From a virus, in IMG/VR virus record IMGVR_UViG_3300029263_000287, positions 1-25,182 of that record: 25,182 nucleotides of DNA. One strand, given 5' to 3'. Under the pieces are notes generated by a model. That model had not been told where the DNA came from, did not search any database, and was given only the letters and a program-made list of their open reading frames with translations. Made by a program: the position numbers and the translations under genes. Numbering within the stretch: the stretch's first letter is position 1; each line of letters begins with the position of its first letter. This document shows, in pieces, positions 1 through 8,321 of this stretch.

Positions 1-330
1 AAGAAACATGAGTTTAACCCACCACACGATCACGGTGGTGTATATAGTTTTGTAATATGGATGCAAATACCTACATCCTATGCAGAACAACGAAAGTTAC
101 CTGTATGCGCTGAGTCAAATGCAGATAATCACATATCTAACTTTGCATTTAGCTACACAAATACGTTAGGCAAAGTATCAACCTTTGCGTATAATATGGA
201 GAAAGAAGCTGAAGGGTACATGGTTATGTTTCCTGCACAGATGCTCCACCAAGTTTTTCCGTTCTATGAAAGCGACGGGGAAAGAATATCAATATCAGGT
301 AATATTAGTATAGGCAAAAAGGAAGAATAA
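1..330 (+). CDS. 2-oxoglutarate/Fe(II)-dependent oxygenase, C-terminal part (5' end outside window)
   Basis: The frame is open from the first base, so the gene starts upstream and only its last 109 residues are visible. The fragment carries the double-stranded beta-helix signature of phage-type 2OG-Fe(II) oxygenases (the 2OG-FeII_Oxy_5-like group). The proximal metal-binding cluster PPHDHGG lies at fragment residues 7-13, followed by a beta strand SFVIWMQIP. The distal histidine is in MLHQVFP (about residue 83). The 2OG-binding arginine is in DGERISISGNI (about residue 95). The proximal motif reads HxH rather than HxD, as I recall for this family. Such enzymes hydroxylate proteins, nucleobases or small molecules; the substrate cannot be told from sequence. 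It lies immediately upstream of virion genes on the same strand, one base before the next start, so it belongs to that transcription unit. The family call is fairly secure; the role is unknown. Confidence 0.75.
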   Translation, partial: KKHEFNPPHDHGGVYSFVIWMQIPTSYAEQRKLPVCAESNADNHISNFAFSYTNTLGKVSTFAYNMEKEAEGYMVMFPAQMLHQVFPFYESDGERISISGNISIGKKEE

Positions 331-331
331 C

Positions 332-601
332 ATGGCAAGAAAAGACGCACAAATAGCACAGGACTACTCAGCAATGCTGGGCAGTGTAAGTGTTATCACA
401 GAAGTTATAGCGACGCATGACAAAGGTGGTTCAGCAACGTATGCAGACTTCTGTAACGACATGACAACAGCAGAAAAGAAAGAACGTACAGCTAGAAGCA
501 TGGGCTACTTAGTTACTATGAAGGCATTAGATGACTGGGGTAGCGAAGATATGACACCAGTGACAAATGCAATTAATGCGGCTACAACATTTATAGGATA
601 A
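332..601 (+). CDS. small protein of unknown function, 89 aa
   Basis: I do not recognise this family. The start ATG is preceded by GGAAGAATAAC, which gives a usable ribosome-binding site that overlaps the end of the oxygenase gene. One base separates the two genes, which argues for translational coupling. The product is soluble-looking and mildly charged, with no membrane segment or signal peptide. It has a conserved-looking centre (YADFCNDMTTAEKKER) and probable helices throughout. It sits between the oxygenase and the tail protein gene, so a minor virion or assembly role is possible but unsupported. The protein-coding call rests on the tight packing, the RBS and the absence of any competing frame. 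Confidence 0.6.
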   Translation: MARKDAQIAQDYSAMLGSVSVITEVIATHDKGGSATYADFCNDMTTAEKKERTARSMGYLVTMKALDDWGSEDMTPVTNAINAATTFIG

Positions 602-631
602 ACAAACCATAACAGGGAAAGATGTTGGCCT

Positions 632-2527
632 ATGCCTTTAACCAAGTTACAGTTTAGACCCGGTATAAACAGAGACGTAACGTCCTACTCTAACGAAGGT
701 GGTTGGGTTGACTCTGATAAAGTACGGTTTCGTTTAGGGTTTCCAGAAAAAATAGGTGGTTGGGTTAAGTATTCCTCAAACGTTTTTTTGGGGACCTGTC
801 GTGCTTTGCATACGTGGGTTACTTTAAACGGTACACAATACCTTGGTCTAGGCACAAATCTTAAATACTACTTAGAAATAGGCCAATCCTTTAGTGACAT
901 TACCCCTATTCGCAAAACAAGTACAAACTCTATCACTTTTGCCGCAACAAATGGATCTTCCACTCTTACGGTTACAGACTCTTCTAATGGATCTGTTGTA
1001 AACGATTTTGTAACGTTTTCAGGAGCAGCGTCTTTGGGCGGTCTAGTTACCGCGGCGGTATTAAATCAAGAGTATCAAATAATTGGTGTTACTAGTGCAA
1101 ACGTTTACACAATAACGGCTAAAAGCACTGCGGGGGTTACAGTTACTGCTAATTCTAGTGATAGTGGAAACGGTGGTTCTGGAGTAGATGGCCTCTATCA
1201 ACTTAACGTTGGCTTAGACACAGAAGTTGGCGGCACAGGTTGGGGCGCGGGTACGTGGGGCCGTAGTACATGGGGTTCTGGTACTGATATCAGCACCACT
1301 ACTGAACTGCGTATCTGGAGCCACGATAATTTTGGTGAAGACTTAATAATAAACCCAAGAGACGGTGGCGTTTTCTATTGGGATGCTTCTGCAACAAATG
1401 CTTTTACTACAAGAGCAGTAGAAATAAGCACTTTAACAGGGGCTTCTGATACACCAACCGTAGCAAAACAAATTATGGTTGCAGACAATAGTAGGCACGT
1501 TATTGCTTTCGGCGCAAATACACTTGGTACAACTGTTCAAGACTCATTATTAATACGGTTTTCAGACCAAGAATCATTTCTAGATTGGACGCCTAAAGCA
1601 ACAAATTCTGCGGGTGATTTACGAATTGGGTCGGGTTCTAACTTTGTTCGGGCTATTGAAACAAAACGAGAAATTTTAATCTGGACCAATAGTTCACTGC
1701 AAACAATGCAGTATTTAGGACCACCATTTGTTTTTGGTATTCAACCATTAGCAACAAACATTACAATTATGGGCGCAAATGCTGTTGCTGCTGTGCAGGA
1801 CACGGTTTATTGGATGGGTAAAGATTGTTTTTATGTGTACGATGGACAAACAAAACAGCTACCTTGCACGGTTAAAGAAGAAGTATTTTTTAATTTTAAT
1901 TCAGGTCAAGAACAAAAAGTATATGCAGGTATAAACTCGGAGTTTAGCGAGGTAACTTGGTTCTATTGTTCGGATGATAACTCTGTTGGAAATGGTGGAG
2001 ATGGTCAGAACAATAAATACGTGACGTATAATTATGCTGAAAACCTATGGTATTATGGCACGATGAGTAGGTCAGCCTTCTTGGATCGTGGCCTACGGAC
2101 CTTTCCTACCGCAGCTGAAGACGGTTATTTATACAGTCACGAAGTTGGATACGATGATGATGGTGCAGCGATGTCCTCTTCATTAGAGTCTAGTCCAATT
2201 GAAATAGGAGACGGACAAAAGTTTGTTGCTATAAGTCGTGTTATTCCAGACTTCACGTTTCAAGGTTCAACAACAAGTGCTCCTGTTGTAGACATGACTA
2301 TGAGTATGCAAGATTTCCCTGGTAGTTCTTATGGTCAAACCGAAAGCAACTCTACAACTTTAACTGCAAGTTCAACAACTACTGTTCCATTTGAACAATT
2401 TACGCAGAAAGCAGATGTAAGACTAAGAGGTAGATCTTTTGCTTTAAAAGTAGCGTCCTCTAACTCTGGAGTTCGCTGGAGATTAGGCAGTCCAAGAGTT
2501 AACACTAGAGAAGATGGTAGAAGATAA
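632..2527 (+). CDS. virion tail protein, P22 gp10-like (DNA-stabilising/tail accessory) candidate
   Basis: This 631-residue protein opens with a pattern I associate with marine podovirus tail proteins: FRPGINRDVTSYSNEGGW followed by DKVRFRLGFPEKIGGW (residues about 8-45). The body is rich in beta-strand-like Gly/Thr/Ser/aromatic segments, with stretches such as GWGAGTWGRSTWGSG (about residues 205-219), as expected of a beta-propeller. There is no signal peptide or membrane segment. P22 gp10 is a beta-propeller tail hub factor that closes the portal after packaging and is followed in its genome by the tail needle and ejection proteins. A similar order of small gene then several large genes is seen here. 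The gp10 assignment is inference from fold-type composition and gene order; a general tail structural role is more certain. The next gene starts within its stop codon (TAATG). Confidence 0.6.
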   Translation: MPLTKLQFRPGINRDVTSYSNEGGWVDSDKVRFRLGFPEKIGGWVKYSSNVFLGTCRALHTWVTLNGTQYLGLGTNLKYYLEIGQSFSDITPIRKTSTNSITFAATNGSSTLTVTDSSNGSVVNDFVTFSGAASLGGLVTAAVLNQEYQIIGVTSANVYTITAKSTAGVTVTANSSDSGNGGSGVDGLYQLNVGLDTEVGGTGWGAGTWGRSTWGSGTDISTTTELRIWSHDNFGEDLIINPRDGGVFYWDASATNAFTTRAVEISTLTGASDTPTVAKQIMVADNSRHVIAFGANTLGTTVQDSLLIRFSDQESFLDWTPKATNSAGDLRIGSGSNFVRAIETKREILIWTNSSLQTMQYLGPPFVFGIQPLATNITIMGANAVAAVQDTVYWMGKDCFYVYDGQTKQLPCTVKEEVFFNFNSGQEQKVYAGINSEFSEVTWFYCSDDNSVGNGGDGQNNKYVTYNYAENLWYYGTMSRSAFLDRGLRTFPTAAEDGYLYSHEVGYDDDGAAMSSSLESSPIEIGDGQKFVAISRVIPDFTFQGSTTSAPVVDMTMSMQDFPGSSYGQTESNSTTLTASSTTTVPFEQFTQKADVRLRGRSFALKVASSNSGVRWRLGSPRVNTREDGRR

Positions 2528-2850
2528 TGGCAGGTAATATAACAGCTTTTCCAAAACTTCCAGTGCCTACGCAGCAAGTAGATGTGCGATACTTAACAGA
2601 CTTGGTACGTGCTCTAGAGTCCTTTATTAATCAAGTACAGAACCCCGGACCTCAAAGAGGTACAGCGCAGACTCTTACTAATCTACAGTTTGGTAATGAT
2701 GTTGGCTTGGAAGAAGGAGCTTTGTATGTTACTAATTGCATTAACACGCAAAGTCCTGGTTATGTAAGAATATCGTTATTGAATGTAAGTGCCTGTGAAG
2801 GTTTAGCTGGAACAGGTTCTGTAGGAACAGTTACCGTTGCTGTTTCTTAA
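2527..2850 (+). CDS. small probable virion-associated protein, 107 aa
   Basis: Unrecognised family. The start codon shares one base with the stop of the tail protein gene (TAATG), so translation is probably coupled. The N-terminal half (ITAFPKLPVPTQQVDVRYLTDLVRALESFINQV) looks like an extended Pro-rich lead into a helix. The C-terminal half (LYVTNCINTQSPGYVRISLLNV, then a Gly/Val/Thr-rich tail) looks like beta strands. A helix followed by a small beta domain would suit a fibre tip or tail-needle-like part, and its place directly after the gp10-like gene matches the position of the needle gene in P22. That analogy is positional only, so I give no specific function. Confidence 0.55.
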   Translation: MAGNITAFPKLPVPTQQVDVRYLTDLVRALESFINQVQNPGPQRGTAQTLTNLQFGNDVGLEEGALYVTNCINTQSPGYVRISLLNVSACEGLAGTGSVGTVTVAVS

Positions 2851-2871
2851 CGTGGTTAGAGGGTTTAAAAT

Positions 2872-3657
2872 ATGATCGGATCTCTTTTAGGTGGAATTGC
2901 TGGATTGTTAATCCCTGGGGCTGGATTTTTAACATCAACTATTGGCTCTGCTGTTGGTGGGTTACTTTCTGGGCAAGATCCTAAAGACGCAATTAAAAAC
3001 TCTTTGATTTTTGGCGGTGTTAACTACATGTTCCCTGGTGTAGCGAACGCACTACAACAATCCTCTATCGGAAGAAGCGCAACAAGTGCTCTTGGTAACA
3101 TGGGCATAGGCACAAACAAAGGACTAGCAGCATTAGCTAACACTGCCACTCCAGCAGCAAGTACGTCAACCGCTGGATCAGGTATTGCTGCGGCGGCAAA
3201 AAAAGCTCCTTCGGTTAGACAAGTTTATAACATGGCAAATTTAGGTATGGGACTTGGAAGTGTTATTAGCCCACCAAAAGATTATTATCCGCCCAGTCAT
3301 CCAGACTACACTGGAAAAATTGATCGATCAGAGTTTACAAAAAACCTATATGCGAATAAGTATACAGGGGAAAGATACGATACCGTTGAAGAAAGAAACG
3401 ATTCAGAACGTAGGCACGCTGAAAACATGGGGATAGGCACGGTTGGAAGATATGCTCGTGGCGGCTATATTGAGGGTCCAGGTACTGGAAGAAGTGATGA
3501 CATTCCAGCGCAAATATATCAAGACGGTGTTCCGGTGCAAGAAGCACGATTATCTGACGGAGAATTTGTTATGACGGAGCAGGCAGTAGAAAATGGTGGC
3601 GGAGCAGCAGCAATGTATGCAAGAATGAAACAACTTGAAAACGGAGGGCCTGCATAA
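2872..3657 (+). CDS. probable internal/tail virion protein with Gly-rich hydrophobic N-terminus, 261 aa
   Basis: The N-terminus (about residues 1-35) is a run of small and hydrophobic residues, with glycine-zipper spacing, in LLGGIAGLLIPGAGF and IGSAVGGLLSG. This is typical of phage proteins that insert into or cross membranes during ejection. An Ala/Ser-rich linker follows (about 85-110), then a charged middle section. The C-terminus (about 195-250) carries RGGYIEGPGTGRSDDIPAQI and LSDGEFVMTEQAV, a motif I know from many marine phage virion proteins of undefined role. The start is supported by GAGG 9 bases upstream. It lies 21 bases after the previous gene and overlaps the next by one base (TAATG). 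An ejection or tape-measure-like function is inference; a virion role is likely. Confidence 0.6.
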   Translation: MIGSLLGGIAGLLIPGAGFLTSTIGSAVGGLLSGQDPKDAIKNSLIFGGVNYMFPGVANALQQSSIGRSATSALGNMGIGTNKGLAALANTATPAASTSTAGSGIAAAAKKAPSVRQVYNMANLGMGLGSVISPPKDYYPPSHPDYTGKIDRSEFTKNLYANKYTGERYDTVEERNDSERRHAENMGIGTVGRYARGGYIEGPGTGRSDDIPAQIYQDGVPVQEARLSDGEFVMTEQAVENGGGAAAMYARMKQLENGGPA

Positions 3658-5573
3658 TGGCTGAATCAACAGTAGTAACCAGAACGGAACTACCAGACTG
3701 GCTCAGAACATTTCAAGAAGATATTCTTACAAGGGCACAAGGCCTTGGCAATCAACAAATCACTATGCCTCAATATGAAGTTGCAGGTCGTACTCCTTTT
3801 CAACAACAAGCAGCGCAAATGGCAGCGCAGGGCCTTGGCTCTTATATGCCTATGCTTCAAGCAGGGGCAACAAGCGTTGGTCAAGGTGTAGGTGCTACGC
3901 AACAAGGTATACGAAACTTAGGGCAAGCAGCTCAAATGGCACAGGGTGCTTATGCTAGTGCACTACCTTATCAACAACAAGCGTATAATGCTATGAGTCA
4001 AAGTATTCCTACTACTCTTGCGGCAGCTCAAGCAGGGCAAGCTATCTCTGCTCAAGGGCAACAAGATTTAGGAGCCGCCGCTGGACAGGTTTTAGCCGCT
4101 GGACAACAGGGGCAACAAGCTGCAACTGGTGGAGCGCAAGGTATTTTAGGTGCATCACAGCAAGGACAGGCTGGAATACTTGGCGCTGCTGCTCAAGGAC
4201 AAGATGTAGCCGCTGGTGGAGCACAAGGTATTTTAGGTTCTGCCGCTCAAGGACAAGAAGCGGCAAGAATTGGATCTCAAGGATTGTCACAACTTTCCCA
4301 ACAGTCCCAACTCACTGGACAACAGTCCGCTTCTAATATTCAAAGTGAAGCAGCGAGAGCAGAAGAGGCAAGACAGTTTGGGTTAGGTACAGCTCGTTCT
4401 GGTATTGCAGGACTTGAAGGTGCATCTGAAAGGTTTGATCCCTCTCAAACAGGGGCCTTTATGAATGACTTTGAAGGTGCTGCTGTTCAACAAGCTCTTG
4501 CAGATATACAACGTGCAAGTGATATTAAGAGTCAAGGACTTGATGCACAAGCAGTGCAGTCTGGTGCCTTTGGTGGATCAAGAGGCGCGATACAACAGGC
4601 AGAGTTAGATAGAAGTACGTTAGAACAACAAGGCCGAACAGCTGCTGGAATGCGCCAACAAGGATATGAAAGCGCATCGCAACGTGCACAAAAAGCATAT
4701 GAAGACGCTTTGGGTAGACAGATTCAATCCTCTCAAACTATGGGGCAGCTTGGTCAAGCAGGTGCCGGAACTTCATTACGTGCAACGCAAACAGGAATGC
4801 AAGGCGCACAACAAGCAGGAGCTATGGGTTTATCAGGTCTTGCTCAAGCGGGACAACAAGGTCAAGCGGCTACAGGGCAAGCTATGCAAGGTGCACAAAT
4901 GGGAATGCAGGGCGCACAGCAGGCAGGAGCTATGGGTTTACAAGGCGCACAGATGGGAATGCAGGGTGCACAACAGGCTGGCGCAATGGGAATGCAAGGC
5001 GCACAACAAGCAGGATCTATGGGAATGCAGGGTGCACAACAAGCAGGATCGGCAGCGGCTCAAGCTGGAGGACTCTCGGCTCAAGGTGCACAGATGGGAA
5101 TGCAGGGCGCACAAATGGGAATGCAAGCGGCAAACCAAGCATCGAACATTGGTCAAGGAATCGGGCAACTTGGAACACAGTACGGGCAACTTGGTATGCA
5201 GGGTGCTGGACAGATGGGCACGATTGCTGGTCAATACGGTGCAATGGGTCAAGGATTGGGTGGTTTAGGAATGAACCAAGCGCAGTTGGGCGAGGCACAA
5301 CAAGGTCTACAGTCAAACGATCTACAGACTCTTTCTCAATTTGGTGGTCAGGAACAGGCACAGTATCAAGCACAACTGGATGCGGCTCGTCAGAACCAGT
5401 ATCAAAATGTTATGCAACCATATCAACAACTTGGCTTCTACTCAGACATCTATCAGGGTATGCCGTCATCGCAATCAACGATGCAACAGACCAATGCACC
5501 AGGACCAAGCACACTCTCTCAACTTGGTGGTCTAGCTTTAGGTGGGTATGGAATGTACAGAGGAATGCAATAA
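3657..5573 (+). CDS. Gln/Gly/Ala-rich repetitive virion protein, 638 aa
   Basis: Almost the whole protein is low-complexity Gln, Gly, Ala and Met. Only the first about 30 residues (ELPDWLRTFQEDILTRAQG), a middle block (about 245-330, FDPSQTGAFMNDFEGAAVQQAL) and the C-terminus look globular. Degenerate repeats of the type QGILGSAAQGQ occupy about residues 130-215, and GMQGAQQAGAMG-type repeats occupy about 380-492. The regular small/Gln spacing suggests long helical or coiled rods. P22 gp20 and similar ejection proteins are also Gln/Ala-rich and lie in the same relative place, downstream of the gp10/needle genes, so an internal virion (ejection) protein is my best guess. The start codon overlaps the preceding stop (TAATG), and the next gene follows after 9 bases. 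It is a plausible recombination hot spot because the repeats are also repeated at DNA level. Confidence 0.6.
   Translation: MAESTVVTRTELPDWLRTFQEDILTRAQGLGNQQITMPQYEVAGRTPFQQQAAQMAAQGLGSYMPMLQAGATSVGQGVGATQQGIRNLGQAAQMAQGAYASALPYQQQAYNAMSQSIPTTLAAAQAGQAISAQGQQDLGAAAGQVLAAGQQGQQAATGGAQGILGASQQGQAGILGAAAQGQDVAAGGAQGILGSAAQGQEAARIGSQGLSQLSQQSQLTGQQSASNIQSEAARAEEARQFGLGTARSGIAGLEGASERFDPSQTGAFMNDFEGAAVQQALADIQRASDIKSQGLDAQAVQSGAFGGSRGAIQQAELDRSTLEQQGRTAAGMRQQGYESASQRAQKAYEDALGRQIQSSQTMGQLGQAGAGTSLRATQTGMQGAQQAGAMGLSGLAQAGQQGQAATGQAMQGAQMGMQGAQQAGAMGLQGAQMGMQGAQQAGAMGMQGAQQAGSMGMQGAQQAGSAAAQAGGLSAQGAQMGMQGAQMGMQAANQASNIGQGIGQLGTQYGQLGMQGAGQMGTIAGQYGAMGQGLGGLGMNQAQLGEAQQGLQSNDLQTLSQFGGQEQAQYQAQLDAARQNQYQNVMQPYQQLGFYSDIYQGMPSSQSTMQQTNAPGPSTLSQLGGLALGGYGMYRGMQ
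4790..5140 (+). repeat. in-frame degenerate tandem repeat encoding GMQGAQ-type units
   Basis: The DNA repeats the theme ATGGGAATGCAGGGTGCACA with small variations, encoding MGMQGAQQAGA-like units of about 6 to 11 residues. All copies stay in frame within the Gln/Gly/Ala-rich virion protein. Silent differences between copies (caa/cag, ggc/ggt) show the array is not brand new. Boundaries are approximate. Confidence 0.8.
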
Positions 5574-5582
5574 GGAACTGAC

Positions 5583-8321
5583 ATGAACAAAGTTAATAAC
5601 CGGAAGATGTTTGCTAAACGCGATGCAAGAAATAAGCTGGCTGAGATGGGTGGAATCTTAGCCTCCTCTCCAGACTTGTTGGGAACAGTACAGAAGTTTG
5701 CTGACGGAGGATCTCCTTACACTTCTCAGTATGATTCTTATCTTTCTCAGTATCAACCTGATGGTAATGCTCCATTCGGAACATCTGATCGCAGGCTTAT
5801 GGAGTCTCCTCAACAATACAATATGAATAGACCATTACCAACTGATGCAGAGATTCAGTACGCCAACACTATGGCACAACAAGATAGTCGAAGAACTATT
5901 ATGGATAAAATTCTTCAACGACCAGCAACGTTTTCACCATCCGAATCTGGGGAAGAAGAAAACGAAAACATTGTTAGAGCACAGTTGATTGAAAGATTTG
6001 GAGACAGGGTTGCCGACAATATTTTAAACCAAGCAAAACAATTAAGAGCTAAAGCTAAAATACTTGGTCAAGGTGTAAATGTTTTAACTTCTTATATTCC
6101 AGAAGCGGTTGGAATAGTTCAATCTGTTGTAGGTTTTTCAGAAGCTGGGGCACAACGACTTGAGGGTGCAGGGGAGTTAAGACAAGATGCATTAGATAAA
6201 ATGGAGTCTAGTAGTTATGATCTTTTAGATCTTCAAAGAACAAAAAATTTATCTCCTGAAGATCGTTTACGAAAATTAAACGCAGAAAAAGAAACCGCTA
6301 GTCAAGTAGAGTATGAAGCTGGACTCCCTGCTTTAAGAGAAAAGTTATCGGCTCTTGAGGGCAATGATCCAATGGGTATGCTTTCTGATACGTTTGTTGG
6401 AAAAGTACAAAGACCCGAAGGTGGATATAGTACAGAGATGAGCAACTTGTCTCCAGCCCCTGGTCAAGCAGAGGCTATATTTGGCACGGGAGCAGGAGCA
6501 CGGTTTGCTGGTTCTGAGTTCACGGACTTTGAACAGTTGGCTAAAGACAACCCAGAAATGATGGCAGCTAATTATGGAATGTTACAAGATCAAGATCAAA
6601 TGACTAACCAAGGTATAATAAATTCTTTAGATCCTGCATCAAGAGCTGCACTTAGTGCTCAACAAGACTTAACGAGAGAAGAGTTTCTTAATCGTATGCC
6701 TGAACCATCTGGGAATGTAACACCTCTAAGTAAAGATCTTCAGTTAAATACGTTACCTTCTGAGCAAGCTCTCGCTGAAGCAGGTGATTATAATATGGCA
6801 AGGGACATCGGTGCGGCGAACGAAGCAGCTGCCATGTTTAATCAGCCAGGTGGTATAAACTCACAGGGTCCTAACCCAGAAGTAACACCAGGGTATGTTT
6901 TTGATCGAGAACTGTTTGAAGCAAATGCTTTAAAGAACAAAGAGAACCAAACAGTTATAGATAACGCAGCAGAATCTTTACTAAAGGCTACTACAGAAGA
7001 TAAAAACACTACCAATACTTACCTTGATGCGATTGAGACAGACCCAAATAAACTGGAGGATCAAAGACTATTTGAATCTGTAAGCTCACAAGTACCCGAC
7101 ATGATTGGACCTAACGCTTCTAACATTAATGAAGACGCTGCTATCGCTGTTGAAAATAAAATCAGCAAGAATCGTGGTATTGTTTCCACAGGAGAAACTG
7201 CAAAGTATCCTGATGGAACTGATTATAAATTTACAAAATCTATTCCTCGACCAAAATCTTTAATAGATTTAACTGTTAAAGATATAACAGGAAAACTTTC
7301 AAATACTGCAAAAGAACTTTTTAGTTCATTAAATACTTCAAACGAACAATTTGAATTAGATCAAATGAATGCAGACGATAGGAGAGAAACTGTTCTTAAT
7401 CGTGTAGAACCAGTTAAAACTAGGTTACAAGAAATTGGAGATGCGGCTTTTCCTATTATGGACGATGGTCTTCAAGCTCTTGATGCATGGTTTGATAAGA
7501 ACTATGTAAATCAACCAGGGTCAGATGGAAAAGTAATTACTACTGACAAAAATGGAGAAGTAATTACTACTGACAAAAATGGAAAAGTAATTACTACTGA
7601 CAAAAATGGAAAAGTAATTACTACTGACAAAAATGGAGAAGATTTAAAAGGGCCTGTTTCAGATGCTAATGTAGCATTAAACAATTTTCTTGGTGGAGGA
7701 GGATTAAGTACAAAAACTTCAAGTTTGGCAGAGAAAAACAAAGAGATGCAGAAGTTGTATCAAGAGATGTTTGGTGAAGACGAGAAAGAAGTTGCCGCTG
7801 CTAAGTGGAACCAACTTGCAATGGTTGGATTTGCAATTGCCGCTGGCAAAGATCCAAACGCCCTAACAAATGTAGCCGCTGGATTACTGGCTGGTGCTAA
7901 ACAAACTAAAGCAGATGTTGATAGAAGAGCGAAACGTAAAGATAAAATTAAAATGGCGGCATTTGGTGACGCTGTATCTTTAGAGGCCGCTGAAACAAAA
8001 TTTGCTAGAGATCTAACACTGGCAAATATTAAATCAGGAATTAAATCAAGAGCTTATCGTTTCCCAAGCGACGCTTATCAAGACGCTTTAAAACTTTATG
8101 GTCCTTTAGCCATAACTTCAAACACTACTAAAAAAGGCGAGAAAGAAATAACTGATACACAGTGGGCTGTAAATCAAGCAAGAAAATTAATTCAAGACTC
8201 TTATACTACAGATCAATTAGAAGGAACAAAATTTGAAGGCTTGGGTGTAAGTAATTTAACTCCAAGTGTAAGTAATTTAACTCCAAATGAAACTGCCTTA
8301 CTAGATAAATATAATGGCTGA
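5583..8321 (+). CDS. large probable internal virion protein with tandem repeat, 912 aa
   Basis: The start is supported by AAGGA six bases before the ATG. The N-terminus (RKMFAKRDARNKLAEMGG, then SSPDLLGTVQKFADGG) is a block I have seen at the start of large marine phage virion proteins. The rest is mostly soluble, with acidic and Gln/Asn-rich segments. A probable helical hydrophobic stretch lies at about 160-190 (ILGQGVNVLTSYIPEAVGIV). A perfect four-copy nine-residue repeat (VITTDKNG plus E/K) is at residues 651-686. An Ala-rich helical region at about 735-790 includes NQLAMVGFAIAAGKDPNAL. The extreme C-terminus has a two-copy VSNLTP duplication. Size and position, second largest and just before a 1409-residue protein, resemble T7 gp15/gp16 or P22 ejection protein order. 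No enzymatic motif is visible. The last 8 bases overlap the next gene. Confidence 0.6.
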   Translation: MNKVNNRKMFAKRDARNKLAEMGGILASSPDLLGTVQKFADGGSPYTSQYDSYLSQYQPDGNAPFGTSDRRLMESPQQYNMNRPLPTDAEIQYANTMAQQDSRRTIMDKILQRPATFSPSESGEEENENIVRAQLIERFGDRVADNILNQAKQLRAKAKILGQGVNVLTSYIPEAVGIVQSVVGFSEAGAQRLEGAGELRQDALDKMESSSYDLLDLQRTKNLSPEDRLRKLNAEKETASQVEYEAGLPALREKLSALEGNDPMGMLSDTFVGKVQRPEGGYSTEMSNLSPAPGQAEAIFGTGAGARFAGSEFTDFEQLAKDNPEMMAANYGMLQDQDQMTNQGIINSLDPASRAALSAQQDLTREEFLNRMPEPSGNVTPLSKDLQLNTLPSEQALAEAGDYNMARDIGAANEAAAMFNQPGGINSQGPNPEVTPGYVFDRELFEANALKNKENQTVIDNAAESLLKATTEDKNTTNTYLDAIETDPNKLEDQRLFESVSSQVPDMIGPNASNINEDAAIAVENKISKNRGIVSTGETAKYPDGTDYKFTKSIPRPKSLIDLTVKDITGKLSNTAKELFSSLNTSNEQFELDQMNADDRRETVLNRVEPVKTRLQEIGDAAFPIMDDGLQALDAWFDKNYVNQPGSDGKVITTDKNGEVITTDKNGKVITTDKNGKVITTDKNGEDLKGPVSDANVALNNFLGGGGLSTKTSSLAEKNKEMQKLYQEMFGEDEKEVAAAKWNQLAMVGFAIAAGKDPNALTNVAAGLLAGAKQTKADVDRRAKRKDKIKMAAFGDAVSLEAAETKFARDLTLANIKSGIKSRAYRFPSDAYQDALKLYGPLAITSNTTKKGEKEITDTQWAVNQARKLIQDSYTTDQLEGTKFEGLGVSNLTPSVSNLTPNETALLDKYNG
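7533..7640 (+). repeat. four tandem copies of a 27-bp in-frame repeat (VITTDKNG plus E/K)
   Basis: Units begin at 7533, 7560, 7587 and 7614. They are almost identical, differing only at the first base of the last codon (gaa or aaa). Each encodes VITTDKNG followed by E or K. The near-perfect identity points to recent slippage or unequal recombination. The array lies within the 912-residue virion protein and keeps its frame. Confidence 0.95.
8245..8286 (+). repeat. perfect 21-bp tandem duplication at a gene's 3' end
   Basis: Two identical adjacent 21-bp copies (8245-8265 and 8266-8286) encode SNLTP-containing units within the last 25 residues of the 912-residue virion protein. Because the copies are exact, the duplication is recent. 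Confidence 0.95.

Noticed and set aside
4666-5268. 200-residue plus-strand frame and 104/118-residue minus-strand frames over the Gln/Gly repeat region
   Set aside because: They are by-products of the repeated codons: all alternative frames of such an array stay open together. Their products are Lys/Trp/His- or Leu/Pro/His-rich with no protein character, and none has a good RBS.
7533-7640. CRISPR-like array from the regularly spaced 27-bp repeats
   Set aside because: The units are contiguous without spacers, in frame, and encode a protein repeat.
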